Source: an uncultured Lachnospiraceae bacterium (GTDB lineage Bacteria; Bacillota; Clostridia; Lachnospirales; Lachnospiraceae). From it: DNA of 60,279 nt. Position numbers and translations under genes: made by a program. Location: positions 1-60,279 of the forward strand of contig CAJUNP010000018.1 of the NCBI GenBank assembly GCA_910587935.1, written 5' to 3'. The notes under the pieces were generated by a model, which ran no database searches, had not been told where the DNA came from, and saw only the letters and a program-made list of their open reading frames with translations. The first letter of the stretch is position 1, and each line of letters begins with the position of its first letter. Shown here in pieces: positions 35,144-43,720 of the stretch.

Positions 35144-36034
35144 CTATTGTTGAACATCCTCATCCTGAATAATTGCCGTCCCGATTCCCTCATTGGTAAA
35201 AATCTCAAGCAGCAGACAATGGGGAATCCTGCCGTCCAGGATATGCACCCTGTTTACGCCGTTTCGAATGGCAGACGTACAGTTATTCAATTTGGGAAGC
35301 ATACCGCCGCCGATAAACCCTTCCTGGATCAGTCTGTCGGCCTCCGATGCGGTCAGCCGGGAAATAAAGGAAGCTTTATCGTTAATATCTTTATACAGTC
35401 CTTCTATATCCGTTAAAAATACAAGTTTATCGGCTCCTACCGCTTTTGCAACGGCGCAGGCCGCGTCGTCCGCATTGATATTGTATGTGGAAAAGCTCTC
35501 ATCCAGGCCGGTAGGCGCAATAATGGGCAGAAAATCATTCTCCAGAAGATCATGGAGAATCTTGGGATTTACGGATTTCACATCCCCCACAAAGCCGATA
35601 TCTTTTCCGTCGGAATACTTTTTATCAACCGTTAAAAGTCCGCCGTCTTTTCCGCTGATCCCGACAGCCTTTACTCCCAGCTCCTGAACCATAGACACCA
35701 GGCTTTTATTGACTTTATTTAAAACCATCTCGGCAATTTCCATCGTTTCCGCATCCGTCACACGAAGGCCGTTTACAAATTCCGCTTCTTTTCCTACTTT
35801 TCCCGCCCAGCGGCTGATCTCCTTGCCGCCCCCGTGAACGATAATGGGTTTAAAACCGACCAGTTTTAACAGCGTTACATCTTTAATTACATTTTTCTGC
35901 AGTTCTTCATTGCTCATGGCGCTGCCGCCGTATTTGACCACAATAATTTTCCTGTTAAAGCGCCGTATATAAGGCAGCGCCTCTATCAATACCTCTGCTT
36001 TTGCAAGCACCTGATTCATATCGTTCTGATTCAT
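35144..36034 (-). CDS. argB: acetylglutamate kinase
   Basis: Phosphorylates N-acetylglutamate, step two of arginine synthesis. ATG 36034 follows GGAGG seven bases upstream; an earlier in-frame start at 36082 would overlap argJ. The 296-residue protein has VVKYGGSAM, VHGGGKEISRWA near residue 65, NINADDAACAVAKAVGADKLVFLTD in pieces near 185 and IGGGMLPKLNNC near 240. The acidic and basic features fit the arginine-inhibitable type, but I cannot be sure. Confidence 0.95.
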   Translation of the reverse strand: MNQNDMNQVLAKAEVLIEALPYIRRFNRKIIVVKYGGSAMSNEELQKNVIKDVTLLKLVGFKPIIVHGGGKEISRWAGKVGKEAEFVNGLRVTDAETMEIAEMVLNKVNKSLVSMVQELGVKAVGISGKDGGLLTVDKKYSDGKDIGFVGDVKSVNPKILHDLLENDFLPIIAPTGLDESFSTYNINADDAACAVAKAVGADKLVFLTDIEGLYKDINDKASFISRLTASEADRLIQEGFIGGGMLPKLNNCTSAIRNGVNRVHILDGRIPHCLLLEIFTNEGIGTAIIQDEDVQQ

Positions 36035-36050
36035 TATGATACCTCCTGCT

Positions 36051-37286
36051 TTATGAACGGTAATCCGCGTTAATTTTAACATAATCGTAAGTCAGATCGC
36101 AGCCCCATGCGGCGGCGGATTCTTCTCCCGATTTCATATCCACAAGAGCCGTTACTTCCGGCTGTGAAAGAATCCTTGAGGCCTCCTCCTCGCTGTAAGA
36201 CGCCGCCGTTCCGTCCTTGTAAATCAGGATTTCCCCGGCGCTGCTTAAAAGAGAAAGCTCCAGCTTTTCCGGATCAAACTGCACGCCGGAATACCCCAGG
36301 GCGCACAAAATACGGCCCCAGTTGGCATCATGCCCGAATATGGCCGCTTTGGTCAGGCTGGAGGTAATAACGGATTTACTTAAAATTCTTGCGTCCTGTT
36401 TTGTAGCCGCATGAATTACCTTTACTTCAAATAACGCCGTAGCGCCCTCGCCGTCTCCCGCCATCTTTTTCGCCAGGGTGGTATTGATATACCTGAGCGC
36501 CTCTTTAAAAGTTTCGTAATCCTCATTTTCTTCGGTAATCTCAGGATTGCCGGCCATACCGTTTGCCAGCAGCAGGAGTGTGTCGTTGGTAGAGGTGTCT
36601 CCGTCCACAGAAATCATATTAAAGGTATCCTGCACATCCTCTTTTAACGCTTTTGTAAGCAATTCTTTTGATATTGCCAAATCGGTAGTGACAAAGCCCA
36701 GCATGGTGCACATATTGGGATGAATCATTCCCGAACCTTTGCACATACCGCCCATGGTTACTGTTTTTCCGCCTATTTCAAAAGTGACTGCCGCCTGCTT
36801 GGAGACGGTGTCCGTCGTCATAATTGCCTCCGCCGCTCTTGTTCCGGCATCGATCCCCGCTTCTTTCGAGGCGGCAAGCAGTTCCACGCCTTTTTCTATT
36901 TTTTCTATGGGAAGCTGCATACCGATCACACCGGTAGAGGCCACCAAAACGGAATTCTCGGGAATGTGCAGACATTCCGCCGCTTTTCCCGCCGTTCTTT
37001 TACAGTAATTTCTTCCCTGTTCTCCGGTACATGCATTGGCAATCCCGGAATTCACAATCACAGCCTGTAAAAAGGGAGCATGTTCAACAAGCTCTCTGTC
37101 CCAAAGCACCGGAGCCGCTTTGACTACATTCGTGGTAAAGGTTCCCGCCCCGATACAGGGAACCTGACTGTATACCACAGCCATATCCGTTCTGTCCTTA
37201 TATTTGATACCCGCTTCCACGCCGGCCGCTTCAAAACCCCTTGCCGCGGTTACTCCGCCTTTTGTTTCTTTTATTCTGATACTCAT
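36051..37286 (-). CDS. argJ: bifunctional glutamate N-acetyltransferase/ornithine acetyltransferase
   Basis: ArgJ recycles the acetyl group from acetylornithine to glutamate and self-cleaves between Ala/Met and Thr. The 411-residue protein has KGSGMIHPNMCTMLGF with the self-cleavage Thr, SVDGDTSTNDT near 235, GDGEGATALFEV near 270, and ends YDYVKINADYRS, the usual C-terminus. It sits between the acetyltransferase gene and argB. Confidence 0.95.
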   Translation of the reverse strand: MSIRIKETKGGVTAARGFEAAGVEAGIKYKDRTDMAVVYSQVPCIGAGTFTTNVVKAAPVLWDRELVEHAPFLQAVIVNSGIANACTGEQGRNYCKRTAGKAAECLHIPENSVLVASTGVIGMQLPIEKIEKGVELLAASKEAGIDAGTRAAEAIMTTDTVSKQAAVTFEIGGKTVTMGGMCKGSGMIHPNMCTMLGFVTTDLAISKELLTKALKEDVQDTFNMISVDGDTSTNDTLLLLANGMAGNPEITEENEDYETFKEALRYINTTLAKKMAGDGEGATALFEVKVIHAATKQDARILSKSVITSSLTKAAIFGHDANWGRILCALGYSGVQFDPEKLELSLLSSAGEILIYKDGTAASYSEEEASRILSQPEVTALVDMKSGEESAAAWGCDLTYDYVKINADYRS

Positions 37287-37312
37287 ACCAATGCCTCCCG
37301 CCCCGTTTTGTC

Positions 37313-37774
37313 TTATTGAATAAACGCCGTAATATTGGCTTCATTCAATGTAAAGTCATAATAGTTTAAATCTTCCCTTTTCGTCCAGCCGATCTGCTTC
37401 CAAAAAGCGTTGCCGATATCGTTTCCGGTAAATGCAATCAGGGAAACCTTGTTGATTCTTTCTTCCTTTAACGCTTCCATGGCCTTTACCACCATAGCCT
37501 TGCCGATTCCCCGCATGCGGTATTGTTCGGCCACGCATACATGATACAGACATCCTCTCCTGCCGTCGTGTCCGCACAGAATCGCCCCTACAATCCTGCC
37601 GTCCGACTCGGCCACCACGCTGGTCGCCGGATTCCTTTTTAAAAAAAGCTCTACGCCTTCTCTGGAATCATCCACGCTTCGAATGGCAAATCCCTTAATG
37701 CTCATCCACAGGCTCTGCACCCCGCTGTAATCTTCCATCCGCATGGTGCGGACTTTTATCTGTTCCCCGCTCAT
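37313..37774 (-). CDS. GNAT-family N-acetyltransferase
   Basis: A 153-residue acetyltransferase. The ATG at 37774 forms an ATGA overlap with the upstream stop and follows AGAGGT. GNAT motifs: AESDGRIVGAILCGHDGRRG near 55-75, YHVCVAEQYRMRGIGKAMV (acetyl-CoA loop), and AFWKQIGW near 125. Overall it looks like YpeA-type proteins. Its position directly before argJ makes acetylation of glutamate or another arginine-pathway metabolite possible, but nothing in the sequence proves it. Confidence 0.85.
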   Translation of the reverse strand: MSGEQIKVRTMRMEDYSGVQSLWMSIKGFAIRSVDDSREGVELFLKRNPATSVVAESDGRIVGAILCGHDGRRGCLYHVCVAEQYRMRGIGKAMVVKAMEALKEERINKVSLIAFTGNDIGNAFWKQIGWTKREDLNYYDFTLNEANITAFIQ

Positions 37775-38832
37775 AACACTACCTCTGTATATGTATGATG
37801 TACCGCGGGAAGAAATTTTTTCAGGATATCCGCGGTCTTCATTTTCAGGCTGCTCGTATTGACGCAGGGATGGCATCCGAAATATTCTTCTTCCAGCACA
37901 TCCCGGTCAATCAAAAGTTCTACTTTATTTTGTGTATCAAACATCAATCCCATAAGGCTGACTGACCCCGGCGTAAGATTTAAGTATTTTTCCATATACT
38001 CTTTTGGTCCAAAGGAAAGTCTGGCGCTTCCGATCTGCTTTGACACTTCTTTTGTAACAAATTTTTTATCTCCCGGCATCAAAAGCAGATAAAAACGGGT
38101 TCTGGAGGAATTACACAAAAAAAGATTTTTGCAGATTTTAATTCCCAGCGCCTCGTCCACATCCTGGCAGGCTTCCATTGTAAATAAAGGTTCATGGAAA
38201 ACCCTTTCCGATTTGATCCGCAGTCTGTCAAGTAAATCGTACACCGCGGTTTCCCGCACCAGTTCTTTCGGCGTTTTGTCAAACGCCTCCAGATAGAAAC
38301 CGTCTTCCTTATGGACAATGGTGGTAAGGCAGGTGTTACGCTGCACTTCCGTCGCCGGGACGGAACCGGCCTTTGCGTATTTACCCAGAAGGGCCCGGAT
38401 AGAAGCCCCGTGGGATACCATTATCACATGCCGGAAGTCTCCTTTGCAAAACCGGTCAAGAACACGCTGCATCCGTTCCGCCACAAGTTCTTCATCCTCA
38501 ATCTGCAAATCTTCGCCGGAAGCAAGCATCCACTCCCGGTCTTCTCTTTTTCTGCCCGAAATTTTACCGAAATCCCTTTCAATCAGATCCGGTTCTTTAT
38601 GGATCGCGGCAATCCCCAGGCAGCCGGCAATCATTTCCGCCGTCCCATACGCCCGGTCCAGCGGACTGGACACCATACAGTCAAAGGGAATCCCCGTTTC
38701 CAGCATCCCCAGTCCGCAGGCCTCCGCCTGCTTCTGACCCGTTTCGTTCAAAGAAATATTCTCCCGGCCCTGAAAACGGCTTTCTACGTTCCAGTCCGTC
38801 TCTCCGTGACGGATCAAATAAAATTTAACCAT
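37771..38832 (-). CDS. fusion of histidine phosphatase and ProX/PrdX-type aminoacyl-tRNA deacylase
   Basis: A 353-residue two-domain protein. Residues 1-190 are a phosphoglycerate-mutase-like histidine phosphatase: LIRHGETDWN at the N-terminus, SSPLDRAYGTAEMI near 55, ERDFGKISG near 88 and VSHGASIRALL near 142. Residues about 195-353 match the YbaK/ProX editing domain: HEPLFTMEACQDVD, KNLFLCNSSRTRFYLLLMPG in pieces, LGSARLSF-like IGSARLSF, LTPGSVSLMGLMFD and HPCVNTSSLKM. ProX enzymes clear alanyl-tRNA-Pro. Both halves keep their motifs. The gene follows argC by 28 bases and is translationally coupled to the GNAT gene. Confidence 0.92.
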   Translation of the reverse strand: MVKFYLIRHGETDWNVESRFQGRENISLNETGQKQAEACGLGMLETGIPFDCMVSSPLDRAYGTAEMIAGCLGIAAIHKEPDLIERDFGKISGRKREDREWMLASGEDLQIEDEELVAERMQRVLDRFCKGDFRHVIMVSHGASIRALLGKYAKAGSVPATEVQRNTCLTTIVHKEDGFYLEAFDKTPKELVRETAVYDLLDRLRIKSERVFHEPLFTMEACQDVDEALGIKICKNLFLCNSSRTRFYLLLMPGDKKFVTKEVSKQIGSARLSFGPKEYMEKYLNLTPGSVSLMGLMFDTQNKVELLIDRDVLEEEYFGCHPCVNTSSLKMKTADILKKFLPAVHHTYTEVVL

Positions 38833-38860
38833 AATTACAACCTCGCAGTACTTCCATTTA

Positions 38861-39919
38861 TTACGGGAACAGCGGGGGCATTTCCAGTCCTTCGCTTTCT
38901 TTTATGCCGAAAAGCAGATTCATATTCTGCACCGCCTGTCCGGCCGCTCCCTTTACAAGATTATCAAGCGCCCCCATGGCTATCACTCTTCCGGTTCTCT
39001 CATCAAATACAAAATTTACGTCCACATAATTGCTTCCCTCTACCCATCTGGTTTCCGGGCATACGCCTTTTTCCAGAACGCGTATAAATTTTTCCTTAGC
39101 GTAATATTGATCGTAAGCCGCCCGAATCACATCCTCAGCGGACGGACCGTTTAAAATCTCTTTATTTATATCGGCATAGGCGGTCACCAGAATCCCTCTG
39201 TTCATGGGAACCAGATGGGGCGTAAAGTTAAGAAGAATTTCTTTGCCCGCCGCATATCCCAGCTGTTCTTCAATTTCCGGCGTATGGCGGTGGGAAGCCA
39301 CGCCGTAAGCTTTTATATTTTCATTTACTTCACAGAACAGATTGGCCGTTTTGGCGCCTCTTCCCGCACCGGAAGTTCCCGACTTGGCGTCAACAATCAT
39401 CGTTTCCGTCCGGATCAGTCCCTCTTTTACCAATGGGTACAGCGTCAGAATAGAACAGGTGGTATAACAGCCCGGATTGGCCACCAGTCTGGTCTCTTTT
39501 CCGATTTTACCGCGGTTTATCTCACAAAGTCCATAGACCGCTTCTTCAATAAACTGCGGGGACTGATGGGTAATTCCATACCATTTTTCATATACCTTTA
39601 CATCTTTAATACGGTAATCCGCGCTTAAATCCACAATCTTTACCTGGGAAAGTATCTCCTCTGTCAGCACGGACGCCAGAAAACCCTGAGGCGTAGCCGT
39701 AAAAATCACATCCACCTGCTTCGCCAGCTCTTCCATATTATCGTCCATACAGGCCGCGTCCACAATTTTAAACAGATTACGGTACACTCTTTCATATTTC
39801 TCGTCAATATAACTTTTTGAACCGTACCACTTGATTTCCACTTCCTTGTGTCCTGTCAGGATGCGTACAAGCTCCGCGCCCGCATATCCTGTCGCTCCTA
39901 TAATACCTGCTTTAATCAT
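38861..39919 (-). CDS. argC: N-acetyl-gamma-glutamyl-phosphate reductase
   Basis: NADPH-dependent reductase, step three of arginine synthesis. ATG 39919 follows AAAAGGAAAAACAA; a longer reading to 39979 would cross the promoter. The 352-residue protein starts GIIGATGYAGAELVRIL, has the active-site Cys in VANPGCYTTCSIL near residue 147, SGTSGAGRGAK near 180, and HRHTPEIEEQLG with its conserved His. First gene of the operon. Confidence 0.96.
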   Translation of the reverse strand: MIKAGIIGATGYAGAELVRILTGHKEVEIKWYGSKSYIDEKYERVYRNLFKIVDAACMDDNMEELAKQVDVIFTATPQGFLASVLTEEILSQVKIVDLSADYRIKDVKVYEKWYGITHQSPQFIEEAVYGLCEINRGKIGKETRLVANPGCYTTCSILTLYPLVKEGLIRTETMIVDAKSGTSGAGRGAKTANLFCEVNENIKAYGVASHRHTPEIEEQLGYAAGKEILLNFTPHLVPMNRGILVTAYADINKEILNGPSAEDVIRAAYDQYYAKEKFIRVLEKGVCPETRWVEGSNYVDVNFVFDERTGRVIAMGALDNLVKGAAGQAVQNMNLLFGIKESEGLEMPPLFP

Positions 39920-39977
39920 TTTGTTTTTCCTTTTCTTTTCATTTTCCGGCTGCTTCCGGGAGCAGCGTCTACGCTGC

Positions 39978-40006
39978 ATTATAACGCAATCTCTTTACAA
40001 ACTCAA
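39978..40006 (-). promoter_or_regulatory. argC operon promoter
   Basis: Minus strand TTGAGT (40001-40006), 17 bases, TATAAT (39978-39983). The transcript start region carries GCAGCG-TAGA-CGCTGC, a small hairpin at 39962-39977. Confidence 0.7.
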
Positions 40007-40038
40007 CCTTTTATCTGCATTTGTTCTATCTTTATTCT

Positions 40039-40052
40039 TGGATAATTATACA
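40039..40052. promoter_or_regulatory. candidate ArgR operator 1
   Basis: TGGAT-AATT-ATACA, two substitutions from the common ARG box core TGAAT-wwww-ATTCA. It lies about 30 bases upstream of the argC -35 box. Confidence 0.4.
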
Positions 40053-40136
40053 TCCGCAACATGCTTTATGCAATATGTTTTTTAAAATTTGTGTACCCAA
40101 AGCAAGATTTTCTTCCTTTTCATAATAAATTGTCAC

Positions 40137-40165
40137 TTGCATTTCCCATTAAAATGTTGTATATT
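40137..40165 (+). promoter_or_regulatory. argG promoter
   Basis: TTGCAT (40137-40142), 17 bases, TATATT (40160-40165). Confidence 0.6.
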
Positions 40166-40171
40166 GATACG
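40158..40171. promoter_or_regulatory. candidate ArgR operator 2, over the argG -10
   Basis: TGTAT-ATTG-ATACG overlaps the argG -10 box. It shares the TG(G/T)AT-N4-ATAC core with the boxes at 40039 and 40219. Confidence 0.4.
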
Positions 40172-40218
40172 GGACGCAGCAGAAACTGAATTCTCTGCAT
40201 CATAAGATACTTATAACA

Positions 40219-40232
40219 TGTATTTTTATACA
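40219..40232. promoter_or_regulatory. candidate ArgR operator 3, before argG
   Basis: TGTAT-TTTT-ATACA with perfect 5-bp arms, 61 bases downstream of box 2 and 26 bases before the argG start. Confidence 0.4.
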
Positions 40233-40257
40233 AATCATAACATGGAGGAATGGACTC

Positions 40258-41475
40258 ATGAAAGAAAAAGTAATTCTTGCATATTCCGGTGGGCTTGATA
40301 CGACCGCGATCATCCCCTGGTTAAAGGAAAATTTTGACTACGAGGTCATCTGCGTCTGCATCGACTGCGGACAGGGAGAGGAACTGGACGGTCTGGAAGA
40401 ACGCGCGAAGTTCTGCGGCGCTTCCAAATTATATATCGAAGACGTGATCGATGAATTCTGCGACGAATACATTGTTCCCTGCGTCCAGGCACACGCCGTA
40501 TATGAGAATAAATATCTTCTCGGCACTTCCATGGCAAGGCCCGTAATCGCAAAAAGGCTGGTGGAAATTGCACGTAAGGAAGGCGCCAGCGCTATCTGCC
40601 ACGGCGCAACCGGCAAAGGCAACGATCAGATCCGTTTTGAGCTGGGCATTAAAGCGCTTGCTCCCGACCTGAAAATTATTGCCGCCTGGAGAAATGACAA
40701 ATGGACCATGGATTCCCGTGAATCCGAAATTGAATACTGCCGGGCCCACGGCATTGATCTTCCTTTTTCTGCGGACAGCAGTTACAGCCGCGACCGCAAT
40801 TTGTGGCACATCAGCCATGAAGGACTGGAACTGGAAGATCCCGCCAGCGAACCGAACTTCGACCACCTTCTGGTTCTTGGCACCACACCTGAAAAGGCGC
40901 CCGAAGAAGGCGAATACGTTACCATGACCTTCGAAAAGGGAATTCCTGTCAGCGTAAACGGCAAAAAGATGAAGGTATCCGATATTATCCGTGAATTAAA
41001 CGTGCTCGGCGGCAAACACGGAATCGGCATTGTAGATATTGTGGAGAACCGCGTAGTAGGCATGAAATCACGCGGCGTATATGAGACTCCCGGCGGAACC
41101 ATTCTGATGGAAGCCCACCAGCAGCTGGAAGAATTGATTCTGGACCGCGATACATACACCATGAAAAAGGACCTGGGCAATAAATTTGCCGATATCGTTT
41201 ACGAGGGCAAATGGTTTACGCCGCTGCGCGAAGCCGTTCAGGCATTTATTGAAAAAACCCAGGAATACGTGACCGGCGAAGTAAAATTCAAATTATATAA
41301 GGGCAATATTATCAAGGCCGGAACCGCATCACCTTACTCCTTATATAACGAAAGCATCGCTTCCTTTACTACGGGCGATCTGTACGATCATCATGATGCG
41401 GAAGGTTTCATCAATCTGTTCGGACTTTCCTGCAAGGTACGCGCTATGAAAATGCAGGAAGCACAAAACAAATAA
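40258..41475 (+). CDS. argG: argininosuccinate synthase
   Basis: Joins citrulline and aspartate using ATP. The 405-residue protein begins with the PP-loop AYSGGLDTTAIIPWL, has GATGKGNDQIRFE near 118, DSSYSRDRNLWHISHEGLELEDP in pieces near 180, and EAHQQLEELILD near 285. Frame and length are normal. argH is not in the window. It is divergent from argC across a 338-base regulatory region. Confidence 0.97.
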   Translation: MKEKVILAYSGGLDTTAIIPWLKENFDYEVICVCIDCGQGEELDGLEERAKFCGASKLYIEDVIDEFCDEYIVPCVQAHAVYENKYLLGTSMARPVIAKRLVEIARKEGASAICHGATGKGNDQIRFELGIKALAPDLKIIAAWRNDKWTMDSRESEIEYCRAHGIDLPFSADSSYSRDRNLWHISHEGLELEDPASEPNFDHLLVLGTTPEKAPEEGEYVTMTFEKGIPVSVNGKKMKVSDIIRELNVLGGKHGIGIVDIVENRVVGMKSRGVYETPGGTILMEAHQQLEELILDRDTYTMKKDLGNKFADIVYEGKWFTPLREAVQAFIEKTQEYVTGEVKFKLYKGNIIKAGTASPYSLYNESIASFTTGDLYDHHDAEGFINLFGLSCKVRAMKMQEAQNK

Positions 41476-41508
41476 CCGGAAATAGTCTCAGGGAACTCCG
41501 GTTTTTCA
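41474..41508 (+). terminator. probable argG terminator
   Basis: AACCGGA and TCCGGTT pair across a 16-base loop, followed by TTTC. The stem is short and the loop long, so it is moderate evidence. Confidence 0.45.
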
Positions 41509-41553
41509 GGTTGGAAAACGGAGTTTCCTGTAAATTTTAAGAGGTTTCTGCTT

Positions 41554-41847
41554 ATGAGAGTTACGATACTCCTTGCTGGCTACTATATTTTTATAAATCT
41601 AATCGGTTTTTTTGTGATGGGAATCGACAAACGGAAAGCCGTGAAACACACTTTCCGGATTCCTGAATCTACTCTGTTTATTATTGCGGCAATCGGCGGA
41701 AGCCTCGGTTCCATACTCGGTATGTATACCTTCCGCCATAAAACCAGACACTGGTATTTTGTTTATGGAATGCCGGCGATTCTGATTTTACAGGTCATTG
41801 CAGTTATTGCGCTTTTAAGCGCGCCCATAGAATTTCTTACCATGTAA
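41554..41847 (+). CDS. DUF1294 membrane protein
   Basis: A 97-residue protein with three hydrophobic segments. The family motifs FFVMGIDKRKAVKHTFRIPE, GGSLGSILGMYTFRHKTRH (in pieces) are clear. The function of DUF1294 proteins is unknown. AAGAGG precedes the ATG. Confidence 0.85.
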   Translation: MRVTILLAGYYIFINLIGFFVMGIDKRKAVKHTFRIPESTLFIIAAIGGSLGSILGMYTFRHKTRHWYFVYGMPAILILQVIAVIALLSAPIEFLTM

Positions 41848-41887
41848 TTATAATCGGCGGAGTCTTTGCCGCAGAGGGAGGATTTTT

Positions 41888-42613
41888 ATGCATATTGCAA
41901 TTTGTGACGATAACGTAGCAGACAGGAAACAATTAGAACGTCTTTTGAAACGTGAGGCGGATAAAAGAACCGCCGTATCCGGCGGTTTTTATGTCGATTC
42001 TTACGGGGATCTGGAAGCTCTATTAAGATCTCCCATGCTTTATGACGTTTTTTTCATTGACATGTGCCATGGCAGCATTACCGGCATGGACGTCGCAGCG
42101 GCTCTTTACAATGTAGGTGTGTCGGCGCCCGTCACACTTTGTTCTTCCTTGATTTCCTACAGGGAACAGAATCTTCCCCAAAATATTCTGTTTCTGGATA
42201 AACCCATTAAAGTAAACGAGCTGTCAGCCGTTCTGGACCATTCGCTTGCCTTTAAACAGTCGGCAATCCCCCATATCGAACTGCGGGAGGAATCCGGCTC
42301 CTATCATTATGTAAAAGAATCTGATTTTATGTACGCCGTATCGGCAGGCCGGTATCTGAAGATTACTTTAAAGGACGGGCGGGTTTTATCCGTCTTAAGC
42401 ACACTGGATAATCTCTTTTCCCAGCTTGCATCTTATCCCGTATTTTTTCCTCTCAACAACAAAGTCCTGATTAACGGACGCTACCTTAATAAAATCAGCC
42501 TGCTTACCGCTACGATGACCGACGGCACTGCGTTTCGAATTGCCCCCGGAAGCCTGACTTACGCAAAATATGCCCTGAAGGAATTCCGGCCGGAATCCCC
42601 GCAGGACACATGA
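41888..42613 (+). CDS. LytTR-type response regulator
   Basis: A 241-residue regulator. Receiver domain residues 1-125: ICDDNVADRKQLE acidic pair, a probable phospho-acceptor in FFIDMCHGS, and LDKPIK. LytTR DNA-binding domain from about 140: HYVKESDFMYAVSAGRYLKI (in pieces), FPLNNKVLINGRYL. The acceptor neighbourhood DMCHGSITGMD replaces the normal DIxMPxxDG. No kinase or peptide gene is adjacent, so it is an orphan here. GGGAGG precedes the ATG. Confidence 0.88.
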   Translation: MHIAICDDNVADRKQLERLLKREADKRTAVSGGFYVDSYGDLEALLRSPMLYDVFFIDMCHGSITGMDVAAALYNVGVSAPVTLCSSLISYREQNLPQNILFLDKPIKVNELSAVLDHSLAFKQSAIPHIELREESGSYHYVKESDFMYAVSAGRYLKITLKDGRVLSVLSTLDNLFSQLASYPVFFPLNNKVLINGRYLNKISLLTATMTDGTAFRIAPGSLTYAKYALKEFRPESPQDT

Positions 42614-42629
42614 TTTTAAAAAATATTTC

Positions 42630-43466
42630 TTATACCACCACAATCACACCGCCATCGTTGGCATACATGCTGCTGATTCCCCTCGTTTCTAATATCAGCA
42701 CTTTTTTGAAACGCACTTTTTCAAGGATCATCTGTTTTACGGATTCAGCCCGCTGCGGACAATTGCAGTGGGATATCATTAAAATCTTATCCTGTGCGTC
42801 TTTTATTTCGGCTGCAACCGTAGCCGCCATTTTGGCAAGTCCTTTTTTAATCCCTATACATTGTGACTTTTGAATAATCGTTCCTTTATCGGCTCCCATA
42901 ACCGGCTTGATATTTAATGTGGAAACAACCAGCGCCTTTACGCCCGTAAGTCTCCCGTTTTTCCTCAGGGTCTCCAGATTATCCAGAACGAAGTACGTAT
43001 TCAGGGCATCGCGGAATTCTTCCGTCTTTTTTACGATCGCATCGAAAGAGCAGCCAGCTTCTTCTAATTCCATAATCTTAAGCGCAATCTGTGTTTCGCC
43101 GCAGCTTGCCGACTCGGAATCAAATACGTGAATCTGCTTATCTCCGTATTTTTCATGGAACAAATTAATACCCAGTCTTGCGCTGTTATAGCTGCCGCTT
43201 AAATGGGACGACAGGGTTACCGCATAGATGTGATCCGCTTCCGCATGATACGCTTCCATATACCGTTCCGGAGAGGGACAGGAAGATTTGGGACATCCCG
43301 GATATTCAGCAACCTTTCGCAGAAATTCAAGCTGGTTAAAATTCTCATCGTCCTCAATCTGATATTCTCCCACCTCAATACCAAGCGGAACACGTTCAAA
43401 ACGTGGATCAGCCAGTAATTCTTCCGGAAGCTCGCAACAACTGTCTACAACAATTTTATAACTCAT
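42630..43466 (-). CDS. DegV family fatty-acid-binding protein
   Basis: A 278-residue protein: IVVDSCCELPEEL near the N-terminus, AVTLSSHLSGSYNSARLG near 82, LRKNGRLTGVKALV near 175, NIKPVMGADKGTI near 187. DegV (FakB-like) proteins bind fatty acids, and FakB members present them to a kinase. No FakA is seen here. Convergent with the LytTR gene. Confidence 0.93.
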   Translation of the reverse strand: MSYKIVVDSCCELPEELLADPRFERVPLGIEVGEYQIEDDENFNQLEFLRKVAEYPGCPKSSCPSPERYMEAYHAEADHIYAVTLSSHLSGSYNSARLGINLFHEKYGDKQIHVFDSESASCGETQIALKIMELEEAGCSFDAIVKKTEEFRDALNTYFVLDNLETLRKNGRLTGVKALVVSTLNIKPVMGADKGTIIQKSQCIGIKKGLAKMAATVAAEIKDAQDKILMISHCNCPQRAESVKQMILEKVRFKKVLILETRGISSMYANDGGVIVVV

Positions 43467-43656
43467 AAGAATCCTCCTGCTGCCGTCCTCCGTAGACCGG
43501 AGATCCGCAGACTGTTTTATGCTCAGCTACATGTGTTTATTTTTCTTACCATTTTTCAGGGTTTATCTGTTTAGCTGACGTAGTTTTTATTACTACATAT
43601 CATATCATCATTTTTAACTGCTGTAAAGCCTTCAATCGCAGGCTTTTCAATTTTTA

Positions 43657-43685
43657 TTGAAATACCGCCGTTTTAATGTTACAAT
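43657..43685 (+). promoter_or_regulatory. promoter of the DUF5721-like gene
   Basis: TTGAAA (43657-43662), 17 bases, TACAAT (43680-43685). A palindrome AAAGCCT/AGGCTTT lies just upstream (43624-43648). Confidence 0.6.
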
Positions 43686-43720
43686 ACATAATCGTCCACT
43701 ACAAGAAAGGAGCGCTCTCT

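Noticed and set aside
43624..43648. AAAGCCT/AGGCTTT palindrome as a terminator
   Set aside because: It lies between divergent gene starts, directly before a promoter, so there is no transcript for it to end. It may be an operator, but there is no support.
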